The notes below the pieces were generated by a model. It did not search any database. It was not told the origin of the DNA and saw only the letters and a program-made list of their open reading frames with translations. Source: Paenibacillus sp. H1-7 (GTDB lineage: Bacteria > Bacillota > Bacilli > Paenibacillales > NBRC-103111). Taken from it: 64,000 nt of DNA. The position numbers were made by a program, and so were the translations under genes. The DNA is taken from positions 2,977,501 through 3,041,500 of the forward strand of contig NZ_CP031168.1 in assembly GCF_022354825.1 (NCBI RefSeq), written 5' to 3'. Of this stretch, positions 26,214 to 34,829 are shown piece after piece. How positions within the stretch are numbered: the first letter of the stretch is position 1; the number at the start of each line of letters is the position of its first letter.

Positions 26214-26918
26214 ATGACGTTTCTATCGCCGCTGCCTCCGCCTATTCAGCGCAAATCCCTAGGAGATCAGGTCTACGACACGATCAGGGAAAGCATCGTA
26301 TCGCTGCGTGTGGAGCCGGGGAGCATGATTTATGAGAATGAACTGGCGGAGCTGCTCAATGTAAGCCGTACGCCTGTCAGGGAAGCGATCCGGCTGCTGG
26401 TAAGCGAGCAGCTGCTCGATGTGCTGCCCCAGCGGGGAACGAGAATCGCGTATATTTCCGAGCGCAAGGTGAACGAGAGCCGCTTTATCCGCGAGCATCT
26501 GGAGCTGGGGGCATTCCGGCTTGCAGCCAAGCTATGGAATCAGGAGGATCATGCCGAGGTGAGCCGAACGGTTCACAGCTTGATCGAGCGGCAGGAGCAG
26601 GCTTGCGCCGAACAGAGGGTCGAGCTGTTCCTTCAGCTGGACGAGGCGTATCACCGGGCTATTCTCGAGGTGACGGGCAACCTGACGCTGCTGCAGGTCG
26701 TGAATCAGATGCGGGGACATCTGAACCGCGTACGCTTTTTGGCGTTGAAGCAGTTTCACTATATGAACGAGGTAATAGAGGAACACCTCGGCCTGATCGA
26801 AGCGCTGGAGCAGGGCGATGAGCAGCGGACGGTGCAAAGGCTGGCGCAGCATATAGGCAAGCTGGATCACGAGCTGCCGGAGCTTCGCAAGGCGTATCCG
26901 CATTATTTTGTCAACTAA
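26214..26918 (+). CDS. GntR family regulator, FadR/FCD subfamily
   Basis: This 234-aa regulator has an N-terminal winged helix (YDTIRESIVSLRVEPG and ELAELLNVSRTPVREAIRLL) and a C-terminal all-helical FCD ligand domain (about residues 90-225). FCD regulators commonly sense carboxylates such as uronates. GGAGGT fits the ATG at 26214; the upstream ATG at 26172 lacks a site. It lies 21 bp before the mannonate dehydratase gene and is probably the local repressor of the uronate operon, responding to a sugar acid. Confidence 0.88.
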   Translation: MTFLSPLPPPIQRKSLGDQVYDTIRESIVSLRVEPGSMIYENELAELLNVSRTPVREAIRLLVSEQLLDVLPQRGTRIAYISERKVNESRFIREHLELGAFRLAAKLWNQEDHAEVSRTVHSLIERQEQACAEQRVELFLQLDEAYHRAILEVTGNLTLLQVVNQMRGHLNRVRFLALKQFHYMNEVIEEHLGLIEALEQGDEQRTVQRLAQHIGKLDHELPELRKAYPHYFVN

Positions 26919-26939
26919 GACTTGGGGGAGGCTTGTCTT

Positions 26940-28019
26940 ATGAGGATGGTTTTTCGATGGTATGGGGAAGGAAATGATTCGGTAACACTGCCGCAAATTA
27001 AGCAAATCCCCGGTGTGGAGGGAATCGTCTGGGCGCTGCATGACATCCCTGCCGGTGAAGTATGGCCGATGGACCGGATCTTGCAGCTGAAGGAGCAGAT
27101 TGAGGGGCACGGGTTCCATATCGAGGTTGTGGAAAGCGTCAACGTGCATGAAGATATTAAGCTCGGCTTGCCGAGCAGGGACAAGTACATAGACAACTAC
27201 AAGCAGACGATCGAGAACCTTGGGAAGGTCGGTGTCACAACGATCTGCTATAATTTCATGCCCGTATTCGACTGGGTGCGGACCGATCTGCATAAGGAGC
27301 TGGAGGACGGCTCCACGGCACTCTTTTATGAGAAGGTCAAGGTGGACGCCATGAACCCTTCCGAGCTCGTGCACAAAATTAACGAGAATCCGGATTTTAC
27401 GATGCCAGGCTGGGAGCCGGAGCGGTTGTCGAGGTTGTCCGAGCTGTTTGAAGCCTACAAGGACGTAACCGAAGAGAAGCTGTGGGACCATTTGCACTAT
27501 TTTTTGGAACGCATCATTCCTGTCGCGGAGGAGAACGGCATTCGAATGGCCATTCACCCGGACGACCCGCCTTGGCCTATATTCGGGCTTCCACGGATTA
27601 TGACCTGCCGGGACAATTTCCGCAAGCTGTTGAAGCTGGTCGACAGTCCGTATAACGGGATCACCTTATGCAGCGGGTCTCTTGGAGCTAATCCGGCTAA
27701 CGATATCGCCGGGATGGTAAGGGAATTTGCCGACAGCATTCCTTTCGCCCATATTCGCAATGTCCGCCGATACGACAACGGGGATTTTATTGAAACCTCG
27801 CACCGGGCACGGGATGGCTCCGTCGACATCTGCGATATCGTGAAGGCTTATCACGAGAATGATTTTACAGGCTACGTCCGTCCCGACCACGGAAGGCATT
27901 TATGGAACGAGCAGTGCAGGCCGGGCTACGGATTGTATGACCGTGCGCTTGGTATCATGTACTTATGGGGAGTATGGGATTCGCTGGAACGAACGAAACG
28001 GGGGAGCGTATCATGTTAA
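26940..28019 (+). CDS. uxuA: Mannonate dehydratase
   Basis: This 359-aa enzyme converts D-mannonate to 2-keto-3-deoxygluconate in hexuronate breakdown. Family features include an N-terminal FRWYGEGND segment, [12 protein letters not shown] near residue 33, VCYN-like [12 protein letters not shown] near 105, [10 protein letters not shown] near 205 and [11 protein letters not shown] near 310, all typical of Fe/Mn-dependent UxuA. GGGGGAGG fits the ATG at 26940. It overlaps the downstream dehydrogenase gene by 7 bp, which indicates translational coupling. The substrate comes from glucuronate via fructuronate; the isomerase UxaC is not in the window. Confidence 0.92.
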   Translation: MRMVFRWYGEGNDSVTLPQIKQIPGVEGIVWALHDIPAGEVWPMDRILQLKEQIEGHGFHIEVVESVNVHEDIKLGLPSRDKYIDNYKQTIENLGKVGVTTICYNFMPVFDWVRTDLHKELEDGSTALFYEKVKVDAMNPSELVHKINENPDFTMPGWEPERLSRLSELFEAYKDVTEEKLWDHLHYFLERIIPVAEENGIRMAIHPDDPPWPIFGLPRIMTCRDNFRKLLKLVDSPYNGITLCSGSLGANPANDIAGMVREFADSIPFAHIRNVRRYDNGDFIETSHRARDGSVDICDIVKAYHENDFTGYVRPDHGRHLWNEQCRPGYGLYDRALGIMYLWGVWDSLERTKRGSVSC

Positions 28020-28861
28020 CGATTCATGAGCATTTAAAAGGGAAAGTAGCGATCATTACCGGAGGAAGCGGAGTGCTGTGCTCGGCGATGGCGAAGGAGT
28101 TGGGGCGGCAGGGAGTCAAGGTCGCCGTATTGAATCGAACGACGGAGAAAGGCGAGAAGATCGCCTCGGAAATAAGGGAGGCCGGAGGTGAAGCGATCGC
28201 CGTTGCTTGCGACGTGCTGAATGTCGAGAGCGTCAAGAGAGCCGAGCAAACCGTCGCAGAGACGTTCGGTCCTTGCGATATTTTGATCAACGGCGCAGGC
28301 GGCAATCATCCGAAGGGGAGTACGACCAACGAAACGTTCAAGCTGGAAGATCTGGACAACAAGGAGATCACGACGTTTTTCGATCTAAGCGAGGAAGGCG
28401 TAAGCTACGTATTCAATTTGAATTTTCTCGGCACGCTAATTCCCACCCAAGTGTTTTCCCGCAAAATGATTCATAGACCGGGAGCGGTCATCATCAATAT
28501 GTCCTCCATGAGCGCCCCGAGCCCCATGACGAAGGTGCCGGCCTACAGCGCGGCCAAAGCGGCCATCGAAAATTTCACGCAATGGCTTGCCGTACATATG
28601 GCGGACGCCGGAATCCGCGTCAATGCCATCGCGCCGGGGTTTTTCCTGACGGAACAAAACCGCAGGCTGCTGACGAACGAAGACGGCTCTTTAACGGAGC
28701 GGTCTCATAAAATTATTACCCATACGCCGATGAGGCGCTTCGGCAAGCCGGACGATCTTCTTGGGACGATGCTCTGGCTGGCTGACGATACGATGTCCGG
28801 CTTCGTTACAGGAATAACCGTCCCCGTGGACGGAGGATTCATGGCCTACTCGGGCGTGTAG
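28013..28861 (+). CDS. SDR oxidoreductase, probable D-mannonate oxidoreductase
   Basis: This 282-aa short-chain dehydrogenase has the cofactor motif [12 protein letters not shown] near residue 16, NGAGG near 95 and the catalytic YSAAK near 190. The insertion between them ([13 protein letters not shown]) is typical of SDR enzymes that replace UxuB in Gram-positive uronate operons, reducing fructuronate to mannonate. The ATG at 28013 overlaps the uxuA stop region and has GGGGGAG upstream. Downstream lies a strong terminator. The mannonate role is inferred from context and homology. Confidence 0.87.
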   Translation: MLTIHEHLKGKVAIITGGSGVLCSAMAKELGRQGVKVAVLNRTTEKGEKIASEIREAGGEAIAVACDVLNVESVKRAEQTVAETFGPCDILINGAGGNHPKGSTTNETFKLEDLDNKEITTFFDLSEEGVSYVFNLNFLGTLIPTQVFSRKMIHRPGAVIINMSSMSAPSPMTKVPAYSAAKAAIENFTQWLAVHMADAGIRVNAIAPGFFLTEQNRRLLTNEDGSLTERSHKIITHTPMRRFGKPDDLLGTMLWLADDTMSGFVTGITVPVDGGFMAYSGV

Positions 28862-28867
28862 CTTCGG

Positions 28868-28911
28868 AACCGCTCTCCTCACACAGTTTACTATGAGGAG
28901 GGCGGTTTTTT
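28868..28911 (+). terminator. Terminator of the uronate operon
   Basis: A 14-bp imperfect stem, AACCGCTCTCCTCA with TGAGGAGGGCGGTT, is followed by a T-run to 28911. It is placed directly after the SDR gene. Confidence 0.8.
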
Positions 28912-28915
28912 CGTT

Positions 28916-29020
28916 TTAGCGGTTGTGGATGTGACCGTGACCGGGACTGTGAAACCAATTTACCATCCGGAGCTCGCTGTAGCTGACCTTCCAGCCTAGC
29001 TTCTCGTTCACGCTCGCCAT
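28916..29020 (-). pseudogene. Short reading frame or remnant after the acetyltransferase
   Basis: This is a 34-codon frame on the minus strand ending in HSPGHGHIHNR. A good AGGAGGG site lies about 20 bp upstream of its open frame, but it precedes an ATG in a different frame that stops after 12 codons. A one-base frameshift would join them. It may be a broken small gene in an operon with the acetyltransferase. I do not recognise the protein. Confidence 0.3.
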
Positions 29021-29071
29021 TGCTTTACCTGTATCTGAATCGACATGGGAACCCTCCTGCTAAAATGTCTA

Positions 29072-29563
29072 CTACAGCTGCAGTTCCATCCGCCGGTTGC
29101 GCGTTGTCAATCCGTACGATTCGTACAAGCGGATCGCGTCCGAGTTGAATTCCGCAACGTTAAGCTCTAACGATGATGCCCCAATATCTCGTGCATAGCG
29201 GATTGCATATTCCATTAATGACGCTCCGATCCCTTGTCTGCGGTACGTATCTTTGACACAAAGATCATTGACGTACAGATACAGCCGGGGCGTCCGGAAG
29301 ACCGGTCCGGCAGGCGCAAGCTCCTTGTTCAAAATCATATAAGCCACAAGCTCGCCGCTCCCGTTTTCCGGCTCCGCAACGATCACTTTCGTTTTTTCCG
29401 CCGCTAGATACGTTTCGATGGAACGCTCGTTGTAAGAGTCAGCGCTTACAAACAAGTCGGGTCTTGCTTCGGCATGAACATCGTCCAGCTGTCTTCTCAG
29501 GGCAATCAGTTCTTTCGCATCATGAAGAGCGGCTTCCCTCAAACGGTAGTTCAATTCGTTCAC
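29072..29563 (-). CDS. GNAT family N-acetyltransferase
   Basis: This 163-aa acetyl-CoA-dependent acetyltransferase has the pyrophosphate-binding motif RRQGIGASLM near residue 112, preceded by the LYVNDLCVKDTY strand, and a LELNVAEFNSDAIRLYESYGL C-terminal motif. The start is a GTG with GAAAGG upstream. It is encoded 21 bp after an AraC regulator on the same strand and is probably co-transcribed with it. The acceptor, whether an amino group on a metabolite, antibiotic or protein, is unknown. Confidence 0.86.
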   Translation of the reverse strand: MNELNYRLREAALHDAKELIALRRQLDDVHAEARPDLFVSADSYNERSIETYLAAEKTKVIVAEPENGSGELVAYMILNKELAPAGPVFRTPRLYLYVNDLCVKDTYRRQGIGASLMEYAIRYARDIGASSLELNVAEFNSDAIRLYESYGLTTRNRRMELQL

Positions 29564-29584
29564 GATCCTTTCTAAATTGGATGG

Positions 29585-30442
29585 TTACTGCACGTAGAGG
29601 CGGTAATCCCTCGGCGTCATCCCTTCATGGGTTTTGAACATTTTCGTAAAATAGCTTTGGCTGCAAAACCCGACCCTTTGGGCAATTTCGCCGGTAGGCA
29701 GCTTGGAGGACGCGAGAAGCTCCTTGGAGCGGGTCAGTCTGTATTTGATCAAATATTCGAGAACGGAATAGCCGGTCGATCTTTTGAAAATACGCGAGAA
29801 ATAATACTGGCTCAAATGAACGGCGTCGGCGACCTCCTCCAGCTTGATCGGGAGCTGGTAATGGTTCTCGATGTAATCGATCGCCTCCCGGATTTCCTTC
29901 GGATAATCGGGCGATACGTTGGGGGACAGCACGGCATCGCGCTCCATCTTGGTTACGAGCAGCTCCGACAGGATGCGGGTGATATACGCAGACGCGGATA
30001 CCTCCAACCCGACCGGACGCGTCCGAAACATATGGAACAGCTCCCGGAACATGGAATGGACGGCGTTGGTGTTGCGAACCTGCAGCACCGGCTGCTCCTG
30101 GCATCCCAGCATCGCATAATAATCCGCAGCTTGCATTCCGCCGAAACGGACCCAGAGAAGCTCCCATGGATCGTCGGGATCGGCATGATAGCAATGCTCT
30201 TCGTTAAGATTCAGGAGGAAAAGGTCGTTTGGCTTCAGCTTGTATTTGCGGTCTTTTCCTTGAACATAGCCGGACCCGCTGACAACGAATTTCATCTGAT
30301 AGGCATAAAAAAAGCGCCGGTCCACGACATACGACGGCTTGCATTTGAACCAGCCTACGTCTTGGACGAAAAACATGCATTTTTTCGCGGTTTCGCTAGG
30401 GGAATGGGTTATTGTCTTATAAAAATACGTCAAGTCCGTCAC
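29585..30442 (-). CDS. AraC family transcriptional regulator
   Basis: This is a 285-aa regulator from a GTG start, with an N-terminal cupin-like AraC-binding domain (about residues 20-150) and a C-terminal AraC DNA-binding domain of about 100 aa. LEEVADAVHLSQYYFSRIFKR is the first helix-turn-helix, and IAQRVGFCSQSYFTKMFKTHEG the second. The frame is open up to 30631, but that would overlap the divergent Gfo/Idh gene and its promoter. GTG at 30442 or TTG at 30433 is more likely. It is divergent from the Gfo/Idh dehydrogenase, its likely target. Confidence 0.82.
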   Translation of the reverse strand: MTDLTYFYKTITHSPSETAKKCMFFVQDVGWFKCKPSYVVDRRFFYAYQMKFVVSGSGYVQGKDRKYKLKPNDLFLLNLNEEHCYHADPDDPWELLWVRFGGMQAADYYAMLGCQEQPVLQVRNTNAVHSMFRELFHMFRTRPVGLEVSASAYITRILSELLVTKMERDAVLSPNVSPDYPKEIREAIDYIENHYQLPIKLEEVADAVHLSQYYFSRIFKRSTGYSVLEYLIKYRLTRSKELLASSKLPTGEIAQRVGFCSQSYFTKMFKTHEGMTPRDYRLYVQ

Positions 30443-30567
30443 ACCGCCTGGAAAGAGCAAGATTGTTATAAAAATAGGGCAAGGTTGCTTCAAAAGCTGC
30501 GCGATGAATGCGCTATACTTTTGATTATAGCATGTTACCCTACTACATTTGCCGGGAGAAGTGAAAA

Positions 30568-31854
30568 ATGATGAAACAGCTGACCGCCATACTGCTTGGG
30601 GCAGGGGCAAGAGGAGCCCGCAGCTATGCACCCTACGCCCTTGATTATCCTCACGAGCTGAAGTTTGTAGCCGTTGCCGAAAAGGATCCGGCGAGAAGGC
30701 AAGAATTTGCTCAAGCCCACGGCATTCCCGCCGAGCAATGCTATGATTCCTGGACGCAGCTGATGGAGCAGCCGCGTATGGCGGACATCGCGGTCATCTG
30801 TACGCAGGACCGGATGCATTTTGAACCGACGATGGAAGCATTGGCCAAGCAGTATCACGTTCTGCTGGAAAAGCCGATGTCTCCCGATCCCACGGAATGC
30901 GTGCTGATGGAGCAAGCAGCCAAGAAGCACGACCGATTGCTGACGATATGCCATGTGCTTCGTTATACGCCATTTTGGACCGCAATCAAACGGGTCATTA
31001 AAGAAGGGCGGCTCGGCCAAATCGCCTCCATTCAGCTGAACGAAAATGTCGGCTACTGGCATATGGCTCACAGCTTCGTGAGAGGCAACTGGCGCAATTC
31101 CGATACGTCCAGTCCGATGATTTTGGCCAAGTCGTGCCATGATATGGACGTCTTGTCGTGGCTCATGGACGAACGATGTACGAGGGTGAGCTCATACGGC
31201 TCACTGATGCATTTTCATTCCGGCAACGCACCGGAAGGAGCTCCATCCCATTGTATCGACGGCTGTCCGGCCGAGTCGGATTGTCCTTATTATGCTCCGC
31301 GGTTTTATCTGGGCGAAGGAAAGAGCTGGGCGAAGCATTTTACGCAGGAGCTGACCCGTGAGAGCATCGTCCAAGGATTGAAGGAAACCGATTACGGACG
31401 ATGCGTGTACCAAAGCGACAATAATGTAGTGGATCATCAGGTTGTGAATCTGGAATTCGCCAGCGGAGCTACCGCGATGTTCAGCATGTGCGGCTTTACG
31501 CGCCATCAGGAGCGGCGGATTCAAATTATGGGCACCCGTGGCGAGCTGCGCGGCGAAGAAGGCCGGATCGTATGGATGGACTTCCTGACGCACGAGGAGC
31601 ATACGATCGACATTCCCAAGCAAACGAGCGGTCACGGCGGCGGAGATAGCGGCATTGTCAAAAGCTTCCTTCGCGAGGTGCGCGAATACAACGGCGAGGA
31701 GAGCTTTACGTCTGCGTCCGCTTCCGTCCGAAGCCACTTGCTTGCTTTTGCAGCGGAGGAGTCCCGCATGAGTAACGGCCAATCGATTGACATCGATGAG
31801 TATTATCAAAAGGTTTTGGCTTCCGGAACTTCCGGAGTCTCCGGAACGAAATGA
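30568..31854 (+). CDS. Gfo/Idh/MocA family oxidoreductase with cysteine-rich insert
   Basis: This 428-aa NAD(P)-dependent sugar dehydrogenase begins with GAGARGARSY (Rossmann glycine loop) and carries the EKPMSP motif near residue 97. The SCHDMDVLSWL active-site segment is near residue 190. An unusual insert near residues 228-243 (CIDGCPAESDCPYYAP) carries three closely spaced cysteines, which may bind metal. GGGAGAAG precedes the tandem ATG ATG. It is divergent from an AraC regulator. The substrate is unknown. Confidence 0.86.
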   Translation: MMKQLTAILLGAGARGARSYAPYALDYPHELKFVAVAEKDPARRQEFAQAHGIPAEQCYDSWTQLMEQPRMADIAVICTQDRMHFEPTMEALAKQYHVLLEKPMSPDPTECVLMEQAAKKHDRLLTICHVLRYTPFWTAIKRVIKEGRLGQIASIQLNENVGYWHMAHSFVRGNWRNSDTSSPMILAKSCHDMDVLSWLMDERCTRVSSYGSLMHFHSGNAPEGAPSHCIDGCPAESDCPYYAPRFYLGEGKSWAKHFTQELTRESIVQGLKETDYGRCVYQSDNNVVDHQVVNLEFASGATAMFSMCGFTRHQERRIQIMGTRGELRGEEGRIVWMDFLTHEEHTIDIPKQTSGHGGGDSGIVKSFLREVREYNGEESFTSASASVRSHLLAFAAEESRMSNGQSIDIDEYYQKVLASGTSGVSGTK

Positions 31855-31860
31855 AAATAA

Positions 31861-31906
31861 AAAGGAACAGCCCGGCCCTTTAAGGGTCAGGCTGTTCCTT
31901 TTTTAT
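31861..31906. terminator. Bidirectional terminator between convergent genes
   Basis: AAAGGAACAGCC and GGCTGTTCCTTT arms with an inner GGCCC/AAGGGTC stem are flanked by A-rich and T-rich runs. This suits termination from both sides. Confidence 0.8.
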
Positions 31907-31937
31907 TTACCCTGAAGTACTCCGCCAGGAGGTTTTA

Positions 31938-32903
31938 TCAAGAGAGAGGATTGACAACGTTGTCCGTCTTCCCGGCGAGGAAGGATCTGACATTGTCGAC
32001 GGCCGTCTTCATAAGTCTTGCCCGCGCTTCTTTCGTAGCCCAAGCGATGTGCGGCGTAATAATGCAGTTCTTCGCGGTCAGCAGCGGATTATCTGCGCCC
32101 GGAGGCTCGACGGACAGCACATCCAGTGCGGCTCCGGCAATCCTATGATCATTCAGCGCATCGGCCAGATCCTGCTCTACGATCAGCGGGCCGCGCGAGG
32201 TGTTGATCAGGAACGCGGACGGCTTCATCAGCGCCAGCCGGTCTTTATTAATTAAACCCGACGTTTCCGGCGTTAAAGGACAGTGGAGGCTGACGATATC
32301 CGACTCCTTCAGCAGCTGCTCCAGTGTAGCCCATTCCACGCCTTCGACGGGAGCAGGGGTTCTTTTACCGCTTCCTACAGCCAGTACACGCATATCCATC
32401 GCATTCGCGATTCGGGCGGTTTGGGTGCCGATTTTGCCGAGACCGATCATGCCGATCGTCTTCCCCGACAGTTCCGTGAGCGGCGATCTCGTGAAGCAAA
32501 AGTCGGTGCTGTTTGTCCAATCTCCGGCTTTGACCGCCGCGTCATGACGCCCGACATGATGGCACAATTCGAGCAGCAGCGCAAATACGAACTGCGCAAC
32601 CGAATGCGTCCCGTAGGTAGGCACGTTGGTGACGGGAATGCCTCTCGAGCGCGCCGCTTCCGTATCCACAATATTGTAGCCTGTAGCCAGAACCCCGATA
32701 TATTGCAGCTTCGGAAGCTTCGTCAATGTCGATGCGTTAAGCGGAGTTTTGTTCGTCAGCACGATCTCCGCATCGGAGGCTCGCTCTACAATAAGCTCCT
32801 GCGGCGTACGGTCATAAATCGTAAGACGGCCAAGTCCGGACAAGCCGTCCCAGGTCAAGTCTCCCGGATTCAGCGTAAATCCGTCCAATACTACGATGTT
32901 CAT
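31938..32903 (-). CDS. D-2-hydroxyacid dehydrogenase
   Basis: This 321-aa NAD-dependent dehydrogenase interconverts 2-keto acids and D-2-hydroxy acids (glycerate-dehydrogenase-like). The cofactor loop GLGKIG is near residue 155. The catalytic Arg is in INTSRGP near 235, and ITPHIAWAT near 285 provides the catalytic His. AGGGAGG fits the ATG at 32903; the upstream frame to 33023 has no site. It converges on the Gfo/Idh gene and is divergent from the heterodimeric ABC exporter. It is one of two such enzymes in the window. Confidence 0.88.
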   Translation of the reverse strand: MNIVVLDGFTLNPGDLTWDGLSGLGRLTIYDRTPQELIVERASDAEIVLTNKTPLNASTLTKLPKLQYIGVLATGYNIVDTEAARSRGIPVTNVPTYGTHSVAQFVFALLLELCHHVGRHDAAVKAGDWTNSTDFCFTRSPLTELSGKTIGMIGLGKIGTQTARIANAMDMRVLAVGSGKRTPAPVEGVEWATLEQLLKESDIVSLHCPLTPETSGLINKDRLALMKPSAFLINTSRGPLIVEQDLADALNDHRIAGAALDVLSVEPPGADNPLLTAKNCIITPHIAWATKEARARLMKTAVDNVRSFLAGKTDNVVNPLS

Positions 32904-33086
32904 GCACGGTTCCTCCCTTAGATACAAAAAAGTACGAATGAAGCGGTACAAGCTCATTATACTATGATTCGGCTGTACGGCCACTCCTAATGAAGATGCT
33001 CCCAAGCAAAAAGGGAGTGACAATTTACTTTGAAAGGAGTATGTTTTATATAGTGAAGCTAACTAATTTGGGAGGGGAACTTCGAC

Positions 33087-34829
33087 TTGTCATTTTTCCG
33101 GAAATATGTAAAGAAATATTGGAAAATGTTTATTGTGGCCGTGCTCTTTCTGACTTGCGAAGCATTGGCCGACTTGACTCTGCCGACGGTCATGTCGCAT
33201 ATAATCGATGTCGGCGTGGCCGACAGGAACATGAATTATGTGCTGAGCATGGGCGGGTTCATGCTGCTGATTACGGGGCTCGGCGCCTTGGCGGCAACAG
33301 GCAGGAACATTGTGGCGAGCCGCGTGTCGCAGGCGTTCGGCACCGAGCTGAGACAAGATCTGTTCGGTAAAATACAAACGCTTTCATTCGAAAACATCGA
33401 TCAGTTCGAGCGCGCTTCGTTGATTACGCGATTAACGAACGATGTGACACAGGTGCAAAACTTTACGAACGGGATGATGCGGATTTTCGTCAAAGCGCCG
33501 TTGCTGTGTATCGGAAGCTTGATTATGGCAGCGCGTCTCAACTCCCAGCTGGCTATCGTATTGGCAGTAGTAGTTCCCATTGTCGCCATTCTGATTGCCT
33601 TGAATATGAAAATCGGGTTTCCGCGGTTTATCCGCGTCCAGAAGGCGCTGGACAAGGTGAACGGCGTTATGCGGGAATATTTGTCCGGCGTGAGGGTTGT
33701 GAAGGCTTTTAACCGGTTCGATTACGAGGTGGAGAAGTTTCAGGACGTCAATCAGTCGTATCAGGCTCGTTCGATCGAGGCGATGCGGGCGATGGCGATC
33801 TTCAACCCGGCCATTATGCTGACGATGAATCTCGGCATTATTGCCGTGCTATGGTTCGGAGGCTGGGGCGTTGACCGGGGCACGATTCAAGTGGGAAATA
33901 TTATTGCTTTTATCAACTACATGACGCAAATTTTGTTTGCTCTTATGACCATTTCCATGGTGTTCAATATGTTCGTGCGGGCCAAAGCATCGGCACTGCG
34001 CATCGGCGAAGTGTTCGATCAAGACAACAAGATGTCTTGGCGGGAGGAAACCGAGCTCGATCCGGCCACCCAAGGAACGATCGAGTTTGACAATGTCAGC
34101 TTCTCGTATGAAGGAGCTTCGGGCGACCCGGTTATTAAGCATATATCGCTGACGTGTCTGGCTGGCGAAACGGTAGGGATTATCGGATCGACCGGCTCGG
34201 GAAAAAGCAGCCTGGTCGGCTTAATCCCGCGCTTTTACGATGCGACCTCGGGAACGATCCGGGTGGGCGGCGTCGACGTGACTCAAATCGATCCCGCCAA
34301 GCTCAGGGAGAAAATCGCGATCGTCCCTCAGAAAACCGTGCTGTTCACCGGGACGGTGACCGAGAACATCCGCTGGGGCAAAGAGGACGCTACGATGGAG
34401 GAGATTGTCAAGGCATCCGAAGCGGCGCAAGCGCATCCGTTCATCACCTCGTTCCCGGAAGGCTACGAGACCCTGCTGGGTCAGCGGGGAGTTAACTTTT
34501 CGGGCGGACAGAAGCAGCGGGTATCTATAGCAAGAGCTCTTGTCCGGAAGCCGGAAATTCTCATCCTGGACGACTGTACGAGTGCCGTCGATACGGCGAC
34601 AGAGGCGAAAATCAAGGAAGCGCTGAAGACCTATACCCAAGGGCTGACGTGCCTTATTATCGCTCAGCGAATTACGTCGGTTATGGATGCCGATAAGATC
34701 GTCGTGCTCGATCAAGGAGAGATCGTCGGAATAGGAAAACACGACAGGCTGATGAAAGAATGCCTAGTCTATCAGGAAATTTATCAATCTCAGATGGGGA
34801 AGGAGGTACACAAAGATGTCGAAGCCTAA
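33087..34829 (+). CDS. Heterodimeric ABC exporter, subunit with degenerate ATP site
   Basis: This 580-aa half-transporter has a six-helix membrane domain followed by an ATPase domain: Walker A STGSGKSS near 375 and signature FSGGQKQR near 475. Walker B ends LDDCTSAVD, with Asp in place of the catalytic Glu, and the switch histidine is replaced by Gln in IIAQRITSV. These changes mark the degenerate-site subunit of BmrCD/LmrCD/TM287-type exporters. It starts at a TTG behind GGAGGGG and overlaps the partner gene by 14 bp. The substrate is probably a drug or lipid. Confidence 0.9.
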   Translation: MSFFRKYVKKYWKMFIVAVLFLTCEALADLTLPTVMSHIIDVGVADRNMNYVLSMGGFMLLITGLGALAATGRNIVASRVSQAFGTELRQDLFGKIQTLSFENIDQFERASLITRLTNDVTQVQNFTNGMMRIFVKAPLLCIGSLIMAARLNSQLAIVLAVVVPIVAILIALNMKIGFPRFIRVQKALDKVNGVMREYLSGVRVVKAFNRFDYEVEKFQDVNQSYQARSIEAMRAMAIFNPAIMLTMNLGIIAVLWFGGWGVDRGTIQVGNIIAFINYMTQILFALMTISMVFNMFVRAKASALRIGEVFDQDNKMSWREETELDPATQGTIEFDNVSFSYEGASGDPVIKHISLTCLAGETVGIIGSTGSGKSSLVGLIPRFYDATSGTIRVGGVDVTQIDPAKLREKIAIVPQKTVLFTGTVTENIRWGKEDATMEEIVKASEAAQAHPFITSFPEGYETLLGQRGVNFSGGQKQRVSIARALVRKPEILILDDCTSAVDTATEAKIKEALKTYTQGLTCLIIAQRITSVMDADKIVVLDQGEIVGIGKHDRLMKECLVYQEIYQSQMGKEVHKDVEA

